Below, in pieces: positions 43,483 through 51,738 of a DNA stretch of 64,000 bases. The DNA lies in contig QUAH01000001.1 in assembly GCA_003426165.1 (NCBI GenBank), positions 124,001-188,000 of the forward strand, read 5' to 3'. Within the stretch, counting starts at the first letter, position 1, and each line of letters opens with the position of its first letter. The stretch comes from Candidatus Saccharicenans subterraneus. Lineage in GTDB: Bacteria; Acidobacteriota; Aminicenantia; Aminicenantales; Saccharicenantaceae. Position numbers and translations under genes: made by a program. The notes under the pieces were generated by a model. That model did no database searches. It was not told where the DNA came from and saw only the letters and a program-made list of their open reading frames with translations.

Positions 43483-43733
43483 AAATCTTAAGGTCTCTTA
43501 TGATCATTTTTCTTTTTGGTGTGTCCTTTATAATGCTTTTTGTAGCCATGGGTTCTGGCCAGGCGGGTGGGAGTAATATTTATTGCAAAGATGTTTTTCC
43601 AGGAACTTGTACCCAGGGTGGATGTGGGGCTCAATCGGGTTGGGAAGGGCAGGATTGTGTGATTAAGTGTACCAAAGACCCAAATACTGGTTTTTGGAAT
43701 ACTATTACCTGCGAAAGACCTCAGGCAATTTAA
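43479..43733 (+). CDS. Short secreted peptide with six cysteines
   Basis: An 84-residue precursor. Residues 1-29 form a signal peptide (hydrophobic stretch followed by a small-residue site near GSGQA). The mature part is about 55 residues with six Cys (36, 44, 49, 60, 64, 78) and many Gly. Three disulfides are plausible. It has the strongest Shine-Dalgarno of the cassette (AAAAGGAGG, 43466-43474). No family is recognised. The pairing with a beta-propeller recalls Bacteroidetes NVEALA peptide loci, as analogy only. Confidence 0.6.
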   Translation: MKILRSLMIIFLFGVSFIMLFVAMGSGQAGGSNIYCKDVFPGTCTQGGCGAQSGWEGQDCVIKCTKDPNTGFWNTITCERPQAI

Positions 43734-43825
43734 TCCTTTCAGTATTTTTCAAATTTTTAAGAGATTAGCCTGCCGACGGTGAGAAGCTGGACTCTTATTA
43801 TTGAGGATGATGCCTTCGGGCGGTT

Positions 43826-44185
43826 TCAGGTTTCGATTTCCAGCTTTTCTAAGTAAAGGTCGCGGCCGCTTATGAGTTCCACCTCTTTTGAACCGCAGAA
43901 GGGACAGGCATAGGAAAAATCGGGGGAGGAAATGTCCCCGGTCTTAATTTCTTGTCCGCAGCCGTGGCATTTAAACTTTACTCTGGTGATTTTTACTTCC
44001 AGCCTGGCTTTGTCGGCGATGGTGCCTTTTTTATAACTGTGGAAGGCTGTTCGAAACAGCTCGGGCACCACCCCGGACAGCTCCCCGATCAGAACCCGGA
44101 CCCTGGTTACCCTGGTGGCTCCGGCCTGCCGGGCCTGCTCTTCTATAATGGTGAATAAATCGGCGACAACCGACAGCTCATGCAT
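43826..44185 (-). CDS. hypA: Hydrogenase nickel-insertion protein HypA
   Basis: A 119-residue HypA starting MHELSVVADLF. The N-terminal MHE holds the nickel-binding His2, and the zinc site is CHGC...CPFC. The frame is open upstream, but MHE must be the start since His2 is needed. It overlaps hypB by 8 bases. It delivers nickel to the hydrogenase large subunit with HypB. Confidence 0.95.
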   Translation of the reverse strand: MHELSVVADLFTIIEEQARQAGATRVTRVRVLIGELSGVVPELFRTAFHSYKKGTIADKARLEVKITRVKFKCHGCGQEIKTGDISSPDFSYACPFCGSKEVELISGRDLYLEKLEIET

Positions 44186-44855
44186 TTTGCGTCCGCAGCT
44201 CCTGAAGTTTCTTTTCCAGGTACTGGCAGAGGGCATCAATCCCTTCGCCGGTCAGGGCTGAGGTCCGGAAGACCTCCAGCTTCGGGTTTATTTCCAGGGC
44301 CTCGGCCGTTACCCGTTCGGCATCAAAGGGGAGATAGGGCAGGAGGTCAGATTTTGTGATGACAAAAACCTGGGAGGTGATGAAAGCCTCTGGATACTTT
44401 CTGGGCTTATCATCGCCTTCAGGGACGGAAAGCAGTACAAAACGCAGGCTTTCCCCCAGGTCAAAACTGGCCGGGCAGACCAGGTTGCCCACGTTCTCGA
44501 TGAACAGAAAATCCAGGTCGGCCGGGATTTGGTCAAAAATCCGGGCCAGCATCTTGGCCTCCAGATGGCAGGCCCCGTGGGTGGTTATCTGCCAGGCCGG
44601 AAGGCCTATTTTTCTTATCCTCTCTGCGTCCCTTTCTGTTTCTATGTCACCTTCAATAACGCCCACTTTGAAATGGTCCTTGAGCCGAAGCCCGATTCTT
44701 TCCAGCAGGGTGGTCTTGCCGGAACCGGGCGAGCTCAGCAGGTTGACGGCCAGGATGCCCTTATCTTCCAGCTTTTTGCGTATAGAGGAGGCGATCTTCT
44801 TGTTGGAGCCGAGGATGTCCTCAAGCACCAGGACTTCTTTTTTGCTCTTTTCCAT
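44178..44855 (-). CDS. hypB: Hydrogenase nickel-incorporation GTPase HypB
   Basis: A 225-residue SIMIBI GTPase with P-loop SPGSGKTTLLE, the IEGDIETERDAERI segment, and HLEAKM for metal binding. The usual ENVGNLVCPASFDLGE motif, with conserved Cys, is present. It has no His-rich N-terminal nickel store. It overlaps the protease gene by 35 bases. Confidence 0.95.
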   Translation of the reverse strand: MEKSKKEVLVLEDILGSNKKIASSIRKKLEDKGILAVNLLSSPGSGKTTLLERIGLRLKDHFKVGVIEGDIETERDAERIRKIGLPAWQITTHGACHLEAKMLARIFDQIPADLDFLFIENVGNLVCPASFDLGESLRFVLLSVPEGDDKPRKYPEAFITSQVFVITKSDLLPYLPFDAERVTAEALEINPKLEVFRTSALTGEGIDALCQYLEKKLQELRTQNA

Positions 44856-45375
44856 GTCTGGTTCTCTTTGATTTAAGTCTATGTGGTTTATTCATTATAG
44901 CAGAGGAGCGCGGCCCGGCGTCGGCGCGCTTTAATTTTTTCACCAGGAAATCTAAGGCGGCTTCCAGGTTTCTTTTGGCCTCCGGGCTCAGGCCTTCTCC
45001 CACCTCGAACTCGTAGCCCCTGATGGCCAGGGTCATTATATCAGGTGTTTTTTTACATAGCTCCCGGCATAGATAAGCCACGGCCTCGGGCGAAAGCGAA
45101 TGGCTGGTAAAACTGAAGTCCTTGACGGGTTTTATCTTCTTGAAAAGGAAAGGCTGCGATCCAGCGATTTTAAGGGCATCGACGATGATAACCTTTTCAT
45201 GCTCAGCGAAGAGCAGGGAATCTTCTACCTGTAGCTGGTAGTCGGTTTCCAGGCTCAGCCAGGGCAGTTTCTTTTTTTCAAGCTCGGAGATAAAAGCCGG
45301 GCCCAGGCCGTCGTCCCGCCTCCCTGGATTGCCGATGCCATAAACCAGGATTTTCTTTTTTACCGCGTTTTTCGT
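44821..45375 (-). CDS. Hydrogenase maturation protease (non-AUG start)
   Basis: The family starts ILVYGIGNPGRRDDGLGP, with metal-ligand Asp of DDG, Asp of IIVDAL and His of FTSHSLSPE, all in one open frame. No ATG, GTG or TTG lies in that frame before the motif; the first is GTG at 45081, which would remove the catalytic half. An ACG at 45375-45373 is 7 bases after AGAGGA and is the most likely start; ATA at 45381 is an alternative. It trims the HoxH C-terminus. The basic tail overlaps hypB. Confidence 0.8.
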   Translation of the reverse strand, partial: TKNAVKKKILVYGIGNPGRRDDGLGPAFISELEKKKLPWLSLETDYQLQVEDSLLFAEHEKVIIVDALKIAGSQPFLFKKIKPVKDFSFTSHSLSPEAVAYLCRELCKKTPDIMTLAIRGYEFEVGEGLSPEAKRNLEAALDFLVKKLKRADAGPRSSAIMNKPHRLKSKRTRHGKEQKRSPGA

Positions 45376-45377
45376 GG

Positions 45378-46826
45378 TTATTTCCTCTTGCGGTCGACGA
45401 GCTGGCCGCTGGAATCGTACAGCTCGACTTCGAGCGGCATCTGGCCCAGGGCGTGGGTGGCGCAGCTCAGGCAGGGGTCGTAGGCCCGGATGGCCACTTC
45501 CACCCGGTTGAGCATGCCCTCGGTTATCTCCGGCTTTCCTGAGATGTACTCTTCGGCCACCAGCCGGACCGCTTCGTTGTAGGCCTGGTTATTATTCGTG
45601 GTGGAAACGATCAGGTTGGCCATGGTCACCTGGTCGTCGTCATTGATCCGGTAATGGTGGAACAGCGTGCCGCGGGGGGCTTCGATCAGGCCGACGCCCT
45701 CGTGTTTCTTCCTGCCTTTCTTGACCAGGTTGTCACCGGTAATGTCCTTGTCGTTCAGCAATTCTTTAATTACTTCGGCGGCGTGCAGGGCTTCGATCAA
45801 CCTGGCCCAGTGGCTGTGCAGGGTCATGTTGTTTGGCTTTCCGCCCGTGTAGGCCTTGTATTCTTCAAACTCTTTCTGGGCCCGCGGGCTGGGAATGAAA
45901 TCGCAGGTGTTAAGCCTGGCGATGGGGCCGACCCGGTACCAGCCCTTTTCTTTGCCCAGCTTCTTCAGGTAGGGGAATTTCATGTAACTGTAATTCCGGA
46001 CTTCTTCTCCGATGTAGTCCAGGTAATCCTGGTAGTCGACATCGTTCAGGATTTTCCGCCCTTCGGCATCCACCGCTCGCAACACCCCGTGGTAGAAATC
46101 CAGGGCCCCGTCCTTTCTGACCAGGCTCAGGTGGTTGGAGGGGAAGTGGGCAAAGCTGTCCAGGACAGCCCTGTTTTCGGCATGCAGCTTCTTGAAGAGC
46201 TGGATGGCTTCCTGGGCCCAGTCGATCATGGTATCGATGTTGAAGGGAGCCGGCGACTTGAGGAAGAAATCTCTTTCCTCCGGGCTCAGGCTCTTGTTAA
46301 CCCCGCCCGGTATGGCCCCGGTGCCGTGGATCTTTTTTCCGGCTGTAACCTTGATTATCTCCTGCCCGAACTTCCGCATCAGGACGCCCTTAACCGCTAT
46401 TTCCTTGTGGGTCCTGGCCACCCCGATGATGTTCCTCACGGCCGGGTCGGCGTCAAAGCCGAACAGCAGGTCGGGCGAGGCCAGGTGGAAGAAATGCAGG
46501 GCATGGGACTGGAGCATCTGCCCGTAGTGCATCAGGCGGCGCAGCTTGTCCGCGGTCGGGGTCAGCTTTTCGGGTGGAACGCCCACGATTATGTCCATGG
46601 CCTTGGCCCCGGCCAGGTGATGGCTGACCGGACAGATGCCGCACAGCCGTTGCACCAGGACTGGTATCTCCCAGTAAGGCCTTCCCTGGACAAAGCGCTC
46701 GAAACCACGGAATTCCACCACGTGGAAACGGGCCTGGGCCACCTTTCCGTGGTCGTCAAGGCGGATGGTGACCTTGCCGTGTCCTTCGACTCTGGTTACC
46801 GGTTCTATGGTTAGCTTTCTGCTCAT
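45378..46826 (-). CDS. hoxH: NiFe hydrogenase large subunit (group 3d, HoxH)
   Basis: A 482-residue catalytic subunit. The N-terminal Ni-Fe ligand motif is RLCGICPVSH and the C-terminal one DPCLSCATH. About 25 residues follow, starting ALGQMPLEVE, the tail that the maturation protease removes. It partners HoxY and, through HoxF and HoxU, exchanges electrons with NAD(H). It overlaps the protease gene region by a few bases. Confidence 0.95.
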   Translation of the reverse strand: MSRKLTIEPVTRVEGHGKVTIRLDDHGKVAQARFHVVEFRGFERFVQGRPYWEIPVLVQRLCGICPVSHHLAGAKAMDIIVGVPPEKLTPTADKLRRLMHYGQMLQSHALHFFHLASPDLLFGFDADPAVRNIIGVARTHKEIAVKGVLMRKFGQEIIKVTAGKKIHGTGAIPGGVNKSLSPEERDFFLKSPAPFNIDTMIDWAQEAIQLFKKLHAENRAVLDSFAHFPSNHLSLVRKDGALDFYHGVLRAVDAEGRKILNDVDYQDYLDYIGEEVRNYSYMKFPYLKKLGKEKGWYRVGPIARLNTCDFIPSPRAQKEFEEYKAYTGGKPNNMTLHSHWARLIEALHAAEVIKELLNDKDITGDNLVKKGRKKHEGVGLIEAPRGTLFHHYRINDDDQVTMANLIVSTTNNNQAYNEAVRLVAEEYISGKPEITEGMLNRVEVAIRAYDPCLSCATHALGQMPLEVELYDSSGQLVDRKRK

Positions 46827-46838
46827 GGTTTTCTGTCC

Positions 46839-47384
46839 TCAATCATATTTTACCAGTTCGTATTCCAGCCGCAGCGGCCTTCCCTGGACAAGAGCAGTTA
46901 ACGCCTCCCAGATCAGGTCGGCCGAGGGCGGGCAGCCCGGGAGAAAATAATCTATTTTGACTATTTCGTGGCAGGGATAAACCCGGTCCAGGAGAATCGG
47001 GATATCCTCGTCGGCCGGTATCAGGCGGTCTTCCGGGGCCACGGTGGGTGAGTTCAGGTAAGCTTCCTCCAGGCATTCTTTAAGGGGAATGGTATTGCGC
47101 ATGGCCGGCAGTCCGCCCATGACCGCGCATTCTCCGACCGAGACCAGGATTTTGCAATTTTTCCGGAAATACCTCAGGACTTCGACATTCTCGGCATTAC
47201 AGCAGCCACCCTCGATCAACCCGATGTCCACCGGGCGGCTGAATTTCTTGATATCGTCAATCGGAGACTTGTCAAACTCCACCAGTTCAATCAGGTCCAG
47301 GATTCTTTCGTCAATGTCCAGGAAGGACATATGACAGCCGAAACATCCGGCCAAGGAAGCTGTGGCGATTACCGGTTTGCTCAT
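46839..47384 (-). CDS. hoxY: NiFe hydrogenase small subunit (HoxY)
   Basis: A 181-residue short small subunit. The proximal [4Fe-4S] ligands are seen in GCFGCHMSFLD, GGCCNAEN, VGECAVMGGLP and PGCPPSADLI. The shortness and lack of extra ferredoxin-type clusters fit group 3d. Twelve bases separate it from hoxH and from hoxU. Confidence 0.94.
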   Translation of the reverse strand: MSKPVIATASLAGCFGCHMSFLDIDERILDLIELVEFDKSPIDDIKKFSRPVDIGLIEGGCCNAENVEVLRYFRKNCKILVSVGECAVMGGLPAMRNTIPLKECLEEAYLNSPTVAPEDRLIPADEDIPILLDRVYPCHEIVKIDYFLPGCPPSADLIWEALTALVQGRPLRLEYELVKYD

Positions 47385-47396
47385 GTTCTTACCCCG

Positions 47397-48095
47397 TCAT
47401 TTCTTTTCTTCGATTTCGCTGCCGATTGGCCTGCGGTCGTACTTGCGCCGGCCGATGGGGATGCGGAAGCCCACCTCTTTCCTGAGGATGGCGCCCACCG
47501 GGCAGATGTCCATGGCCTTCTGGGCTTCCTCATCGCTCAACCTGGCGGCCAGTTTCCGGTCAACGTTGATTCTGACCCGGCCGGAGCGATGCTTCATGGC
47601 AAAGACCTTCTTACCGTCCGGGGCCTGGATGGCCCGGATGCAGCGCTGGCACTGGACACAGCGGTTGTGTTCCAGCAGGAATTTCGGGAAGGCCTCAATA
47701 TCCTTTTTCGGGAAAAGGTAGGGGAACTGGGGCACCAGGATCTGGTAGCGGTAGGCCAGGGCCTGGAGCTCGCAGTTGCCGCTTTTCTCGCAGGCCGGGC
47801 AGAAGTGGTTGCCCTCGACGAACAGCATTTCTATTATGGCCTTGCGGTACTCTTCCACATCGGGGGAGGCATTTTCGATGACCATGCCGGGTGTCACCGG
47901 CTGGGTGCAGGCGGCCATCCAGCGTCCGTTAACCCGGACCGAACAGATGCGGCAGCTGCCCACTGGCTTTAACCCTTCATAGTGACAGAGTACCGGGATG
48001 TAGATGCCGTTGGCTTTGGCCGCCTCGTAGATGGTCATCCCGGCTTCAGCCTGGCACTCCTTTCCGTCAACCGTGAATTTTATCTTGTCAGGCAT
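47397..48095 (-). CDS. hoxU: Hydrogenase diaphorase subunit HoxU
   Basis: A 232-residue iron-sulfur subunit related to NuoG. A plant-type [2Fe-2S] domain (CHYEGLKPVGSCRICSV...CTQ), the His-Cys3 site (EGNHFCPACEKSGNCELQ) and CVQCQRC are in order. It carries electrons between the HoxYH hydrogenase and HoxF flavin. It overlaps hoxF by 8 bases. Confidence 0.95.
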   Translation of the reverse strand: MPDKIKFTVDGKECQAEAGMTIYEAAKANGIYIPVLCHYEGLKPVGSCRICSVRVNGRWMAACTQPVTPGMVIENASPDVEEYRKAIIEMLFVEGNHFCPACEKSGNCELQALAYRYQILVPQFPYLFPKKDIEAFPKFLLEHNRCVQCQRCIRAIQAPDGKKVFAMKHRSGRVRINVDRKLAARLSDEEAQKAMDICPVGAILRKEVGFRIPIGRRKYDRRPIGSEIEEKK

Positions 48096-49887
48096 GGTCC
48101 TGTTCCTCCTGGAATTTTCTGCCGGTTATGGCGCTGGCCTCGGCCACGGCCCGGCTTAGGTCGAACTCAGGAATGAAATCTGCTTCTTTGTTGACCCGGC
48201 TTTCATAGAGCTCCCGGAAGCTGGCCAGGGTGGTCAGGACCGGGTTGGGCGAAGTCTGGCCCAGGCCGCAGCGGCTCATGGACTTGATAATTTTCCCCCA
48301 GGCCTCGATTTCTTTTAGGTCCTGAACAGTGCCCAGTCCGGAGGCTATCTTCTCGAACTTTTTCTTCAGCAGGACGTTTCCGGCCCGGCAGGGGACGCAC
48401 CAGCCGCAGCTTTCCTCGATGAAGAAATCAAGGAAATTGCGGACCACCGAAAACAGGTCGCGGCCGCGGTTGAAGATGATGATCGACCCGCCGGTGGGCA
48501 GGTCGGAAAAGCAGATCTTCCGGCCGAAACCGGCCTCCGAAATGCAATTACCCGAGGGCCCGCCCACCTGGACGGCCAGGGTGTCTTTGGCCCCAACCAT
48601 CTCCAGCAGCTCCTTAACCGTCAGACCGTATTCCACTTCGTAGATGCCCGGTCTCTCACAGTCGCCGGAAACGCTCAGCAACTTGGTCCCGGCAGAAACC
48701 GGGGTGCCCATCGACCGGAACCAGCTGGCTCCGCGGGTGATAATCTGGGTGGCCGTGGCCAGGGTTTCCACGTTGTTGACCGTGCTGGGCAGGTTCAGGT
48801 AGCCCTTCTGCACCGGGAACGGCGGCCGGTCACGGGGTTCCCCGCGCTTGCCCTCGGCCGATTCGATCAGGGCCGATTCTTCGCCGCAGACGTAAGCCCC
48901 GGCACCCATCTTGATCTCGATGTCAAAGTCAAAGCCCCGGCCGGCGATATTCTTCCCCAGCCAGCCCTGCTCTCTCATCTTCTGCAGAACGTGTTCCAGG
49001 TACCGGCGCAGGTAAGTGTATTCATGCCTGAGATACAGGATGCCCAGCCTGGCCCCGACGGCATAACCGGCAATGGCCATGCCCTCGAATACCATTTCCG
49101 GCCTTTCGGTCAGGATGACCCGGTCCTTGAAAGTCCCGGGTTCGCCCTCGTCGGCGTTGCAGATAACAAAATGCTGTTCACCCTTTTCTTTCCGGCAGAA
49201 TTCCCATTTTAAGCCTGTCGGGAATCCGGCCCCGCCCCGGCCGAGCAGGTTGGCCCTTTTTACTTCATCGATCACGCACTCCGGGGTTGTTTCCAGGGCC
49301 TTGCCGATGGCCTGGCCGGGAACATATTCGCCAAAAACAACCGGGCCGGTTTTCCTGATATTGTTCCTGACCATGGCCCGGACCAGCTCGTGGCCGTTGG
49401 CCCCGTCGCCCGTTTCTTCCACCATGTCCTCAGCCGCCCGGCCTTCCCTCATCCAGCCAACCAGTTTTTTCACCTTATCCGGGTTGAGGGAGGTGAAGAC
49501 CACACCGTTGATAATGGCTGCCGGCTCCTGGTCGTTCATTCCTATGCAGGAGGTTTCGAGGAGGGTAACCAGGCCGTCTTCTGAAGTCTGGCCGAAACGG
49601 CAACCGATTTCCCGCTCCCAGGCCAGGGCTACCTTTTCCCTTCCGGCCATTTCGGCCGTGATGGAATTGTTGAGATAGACCACGTACTTTCCAAGCGGCC
49701 GGGCTGAAAGAAAATGGTAAAAGCTGATGACCCCTTCCACTTCGGCCCGGGACAGTCCGAGCTCATCGGCTACGCAGATGATGGCTTTTTCGGAGATATG
49801 ACCTTCCCTGGCCTGGATTTCTTTCAGGATCTCTATCAGCCGGGTCCGGTCTTTCCTGTATTTTTGCAGTATTTTTTTATAATTCAT
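48088..49887 (-). CDS. hoxF: Hydrogenase diaphorase subunit HoxF (HoxE-like N-terminus fused)
   Basis: A 599-residue flavoprotein. The N-terminal about 165 residues are a NuoE/HoxE-like domain in which most [2Fe-2S] Cys are gone (only SCIGMNDQEPAA remains), as in Ralstonia HoxF. The NuoF-like part has the FMN/NAD motifs GRGGAGFPTG, CNADEGEPGTFKDR and GAGAYVCGEESALIES, and a [4Fe-4S] site SCGWCVPCRAGN...CGLGQ. It heads the operon and should interconvert NAD+/NADH. Confidence 0.95.
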   Translation of the reverse strand: MNYKKILQKYRKDRTRLIEILKEIQAREGHISEKAIICVADELGLSRAEVEGVISFYHFLSARPLGKYVVYLNNSITAEMAGREKVALAWEREIGCRFGQTSEDGLVTLLETSCIGMNDQEPAAIINGVVFTSLNPDKVKKLVGWMREGRAAEDMVEETGDGANGHELVRAMVRNNIRKTGPVVFGEYVPGQAIGKALETTPECVIDEVKRANLLGRGGAGFPTGLKWEFCRKEKGEQHFVICNADEGEPGTFKDRVILTERPEMVFEGMAIAGYAVGARLGILYLRHEYTYLRRYLEHVLQKMREQGWLGKNIAGRGFDFDIEIKMGAGAYVCGEESALIESAEGKRGEPRDRPPFPVQKGYLNLPSTVNNVETLATATQIITRGASWFRSMGTPVSAGTKLLSVSGDCERPGIYEVEYGLTVKELLEMVGAKDTLAVQVGGPSGNCISEAGFGRKICFSDLPTGGSIIIFNRGRDLFSVVRNFLDFFIEESCGWCVPCRAGNVLLKKKFEKIASGLGTVQDLKEIEAWGKIIKSMSRCGLGQTSPNPVLTTLASFRELYESRVNKEADFIPEFDLSRAVAEASAITGRKFQEEQDHA

Positions 49888-49951
49888 ATCAGACCCCTCA
49901 TCAAAATAGAATTATTTATATCATAAACCCCGCTTTTTACAAAGAGTTATC

Positions 49952-49987
49952 TTGTGAAACCTCGCCTTATTTTCTATAATCTTAAAC
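49952..49987 (+). promoter_or_regulatory. Sigma70 promoter for leaderless gatC
   Basis: TTGTGA (49952-49957), a 17-base spacer and TATAAT (49975-49980), followed after 7 bases by the gatC ATG. The start of transcription would fall at the ATG; there is no Shine-Dalgarno. Confidence 0.65.
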
Positions 49988-50269
49988 ATGAAAGTTGACC
50001 TGGAACATCTCAGCCGGCTGGCCAACCTGGAGCTGACCGAGGAGGAAAGAAAGCTTCTGCCCGGCCAGATGGAAAAGATAATCGACTGGGTCGGGCAGCT
50101 GTCCAGCCTGGCCACAGGAGAGGAAGAAAAATACCACCAGGTGGATTTCTCCCTGCGGCTGGAAGAAGACGAGGTCCAGCCCTCGCTGCCACAGGACGAG
50201 GTTCTGGCCATGGCTCCCGAAAAACAGGGTGATTTCGTCAAGGTGCCGAGGGTTTTCAGAGAAAAATGA
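49988..50269 (+). CDS. gatC: Asp-tRNA(Asn)/Glu-tRNA(Gln) amidotransferase subunit C
   Basis: A 93-residue GatC starting MKVDLEHLSRLANLELTEEE, with the C-terminal LPQDEVLAMAPEKQGDFVKVPRV. It stabilises GatA. It overlaps gatA by 4 bases; gatB is not in the window. It is preceded by a promoter that leaves no leader. Confidence 0.93.
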   Translation: MKVDLEHLSRLANLELTEEERKLLPGQMEKIIDWVGQLSSLATGEEEKYHQVDFSLRLEEDEVQPSLPQDEVLAMAPEKQGDFVKVPRVFREK

Positions 50270-51738
50270 AATACATCGAGCTTGGCCTGAGAGAAGCGGT
50301 GGACCTGGTCAGGAACGGCCAGGTAAAAGCCACAGAAATTGTTGAATCGTACCTCAGCCATATTGAGGCCGTTGACCCGGAAATCAAGGCTTACCTGACG
50401 CTGGCTGCCGAGCGGGCTCTGAGCCGGGCCAGGGAAATAGATGCCAGGAAGGACAAGGGCCGGCTGGCCGGGGCGGTGGTGGCCATCAAGGACAACATCG
50501 TCACCCGCGGTCTCCGGACCACCTGCGGTTCCAGGATCCTTCAAAACTTTGTCCCGCCTTACGATGCCACGGTGGTTGAGCGCCTGGAAGCCGAAGACGC
50601 AATCATCATCGGGAAAACCAACATGGATGAGTTTGCCATGGGCTCATCCACGGAGAACTCGGCTTTCTTCCCGACCCGGAATCCCTGGGACCTGGAACGG
50701 GTGCCTGGCGGCTCCAGTGGAGGTTCGGCGGCTGCGGTGGCCGGCCTGGAAGCTATGGCCGCCCTTGGTTCTGATACCGGCGGTTCCGTCCGGCAACCGG
50801 CGGCCTTTTGTGGAATCGTGGGGTTGAAGCCCACCTACGGACGAGTTTCAAGGTATGGACTGGTGGCCTTTGCCTCTTCCCTGGACCAGATTGGTCCCCT
50901 GGCCCGGTCGGTCGAGGATTGCGCGCTTATCACTTCGGTTATAGCCGGTTTTGACCGCCGGGACTCGACCTGTGCCGACCGACCGGTGCCCGACTACCTT
51001 GATGGCCTGGACAATTTTCAGGAGAAAGTAAGGGTCGGCTTTCTGGGAGAAAACTCCTTAAAAGGCATAAATCCCGAGGTGGCGGCCAGCTACCTCCGGG
51101 TGGGGGAACTGGTGGCCGGGCTGGGATTTGAAGTGGTCCGGATGGATTTCCCATCCTGGGAAGTAGCCCTGCCCTGTTATTACATAATTGCTCCCTCTGA
51201 AGCCAGCTCCAACCTGGCCAGGTATGACGGGGTGAGGTATGGCCTTCGGGCTGAAGCGGTCGAGCTGGCCGATATGTATGTGAGAACCAGGACCCAAGGT
51301 TTCGGCAGCGAGGTCAAACGTCGGATCCTGCTGGGGACCTTTGCTCTAAGTTCCGGCTATTATGATGCTTATTACGCCAGGGCGGCCAGGGCCCGGCAGG
51401 CCATAACCGCCGAACTTCAGGTTGCCTTCAGGCGGGTTGATTTCATCCTGACCCCGACCACCCCCGAGCCGGCTTTCAAGCTGGGAGAGAAGCAGGACCC
51501 GATAGCCATGTATCTTCAGGACTATTTCACGGTGGCGGCCAGCCTGGCCGGCGTGCCCGGGATTTCTATTCCCTGCGGTCTGGCCAGAGATGGCCTGCCG
51601 TTGGGGCTCCAGGTACTGTCCGAACCGTTTGCCGAAAACAGATTATTTAAATTTGCTTTTTTGCTTGAAAATAATATAAAATTCAAAAATAATATGTATG
51701 GAATAAATACCAGAGGAAGGAGGAAGAATGAAAATTAA
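50266..51738 (+). CDS. gatA: Asp-tRNA(Asn)/Glu-tRNA(Gln) amidotransferase subunit A
   Basis: A 490-residue amidase-signature protein liberating ammonia from glutamine for tRNA-linked amidation. The Ser-cisSer-Lys triad is visible: Lys in VAIKDNI, GGSSGGSAAAVA, and SDTGGSVRQPAAF. The last roughly 15 residues (after KFAFLLENNIK) are AT-rich and may be a non-conserved tail. A GGAGGAAG run in its 3' end forms the Shine-Dalgarno of the next gene. Confidence 0.95.
   Translation: MKYIELGLREAVDLVRNGQVKATEIVESYLSHIEAVDPEIKAYLTLAAERALSRAREIDARKDKGRLAGAVVAIKDNIVTRGLRTTCGSRILQNFVPPYDATVVERLEAEDAIIIGKTNMDEFAMGSSTENSAFFPTRNPWDLERVPGGSSGGSAAAVAGLEAMAALGSDTGGSVRQPAAFCGIVGLKPTYGRVSRYGLVAFASSLDQIGPLARSVEDCALITSVIAGFDRRDSTCADRPVPDYLDGLDNFQEKVRVGFLGENSLKGINPEVAASYLRVGELVAGLGFEVVRMDFPSWEVALPCYYIIAPSEASSNLARYDGVRYGLRAEAVELADMYVRTRTQGFGSEVKRRILLGTFALSSGYYDAYYARAARARQAITAELQVAFRRVDFILTPTTPEPAFKLGEKQDPIAMYLQDYFTVAASLAGVPGISIPCGLARDGLPLGLQVLSEPFAENRLFKFAFLLENNIKFKNNMYGINTRGRRKNEN

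Noticed and set aside
44186-44239. Upstream extension of hypA
   Set aside because: HypA needs His at position 2 (MHE); the extension is the end of hypB in another frame.
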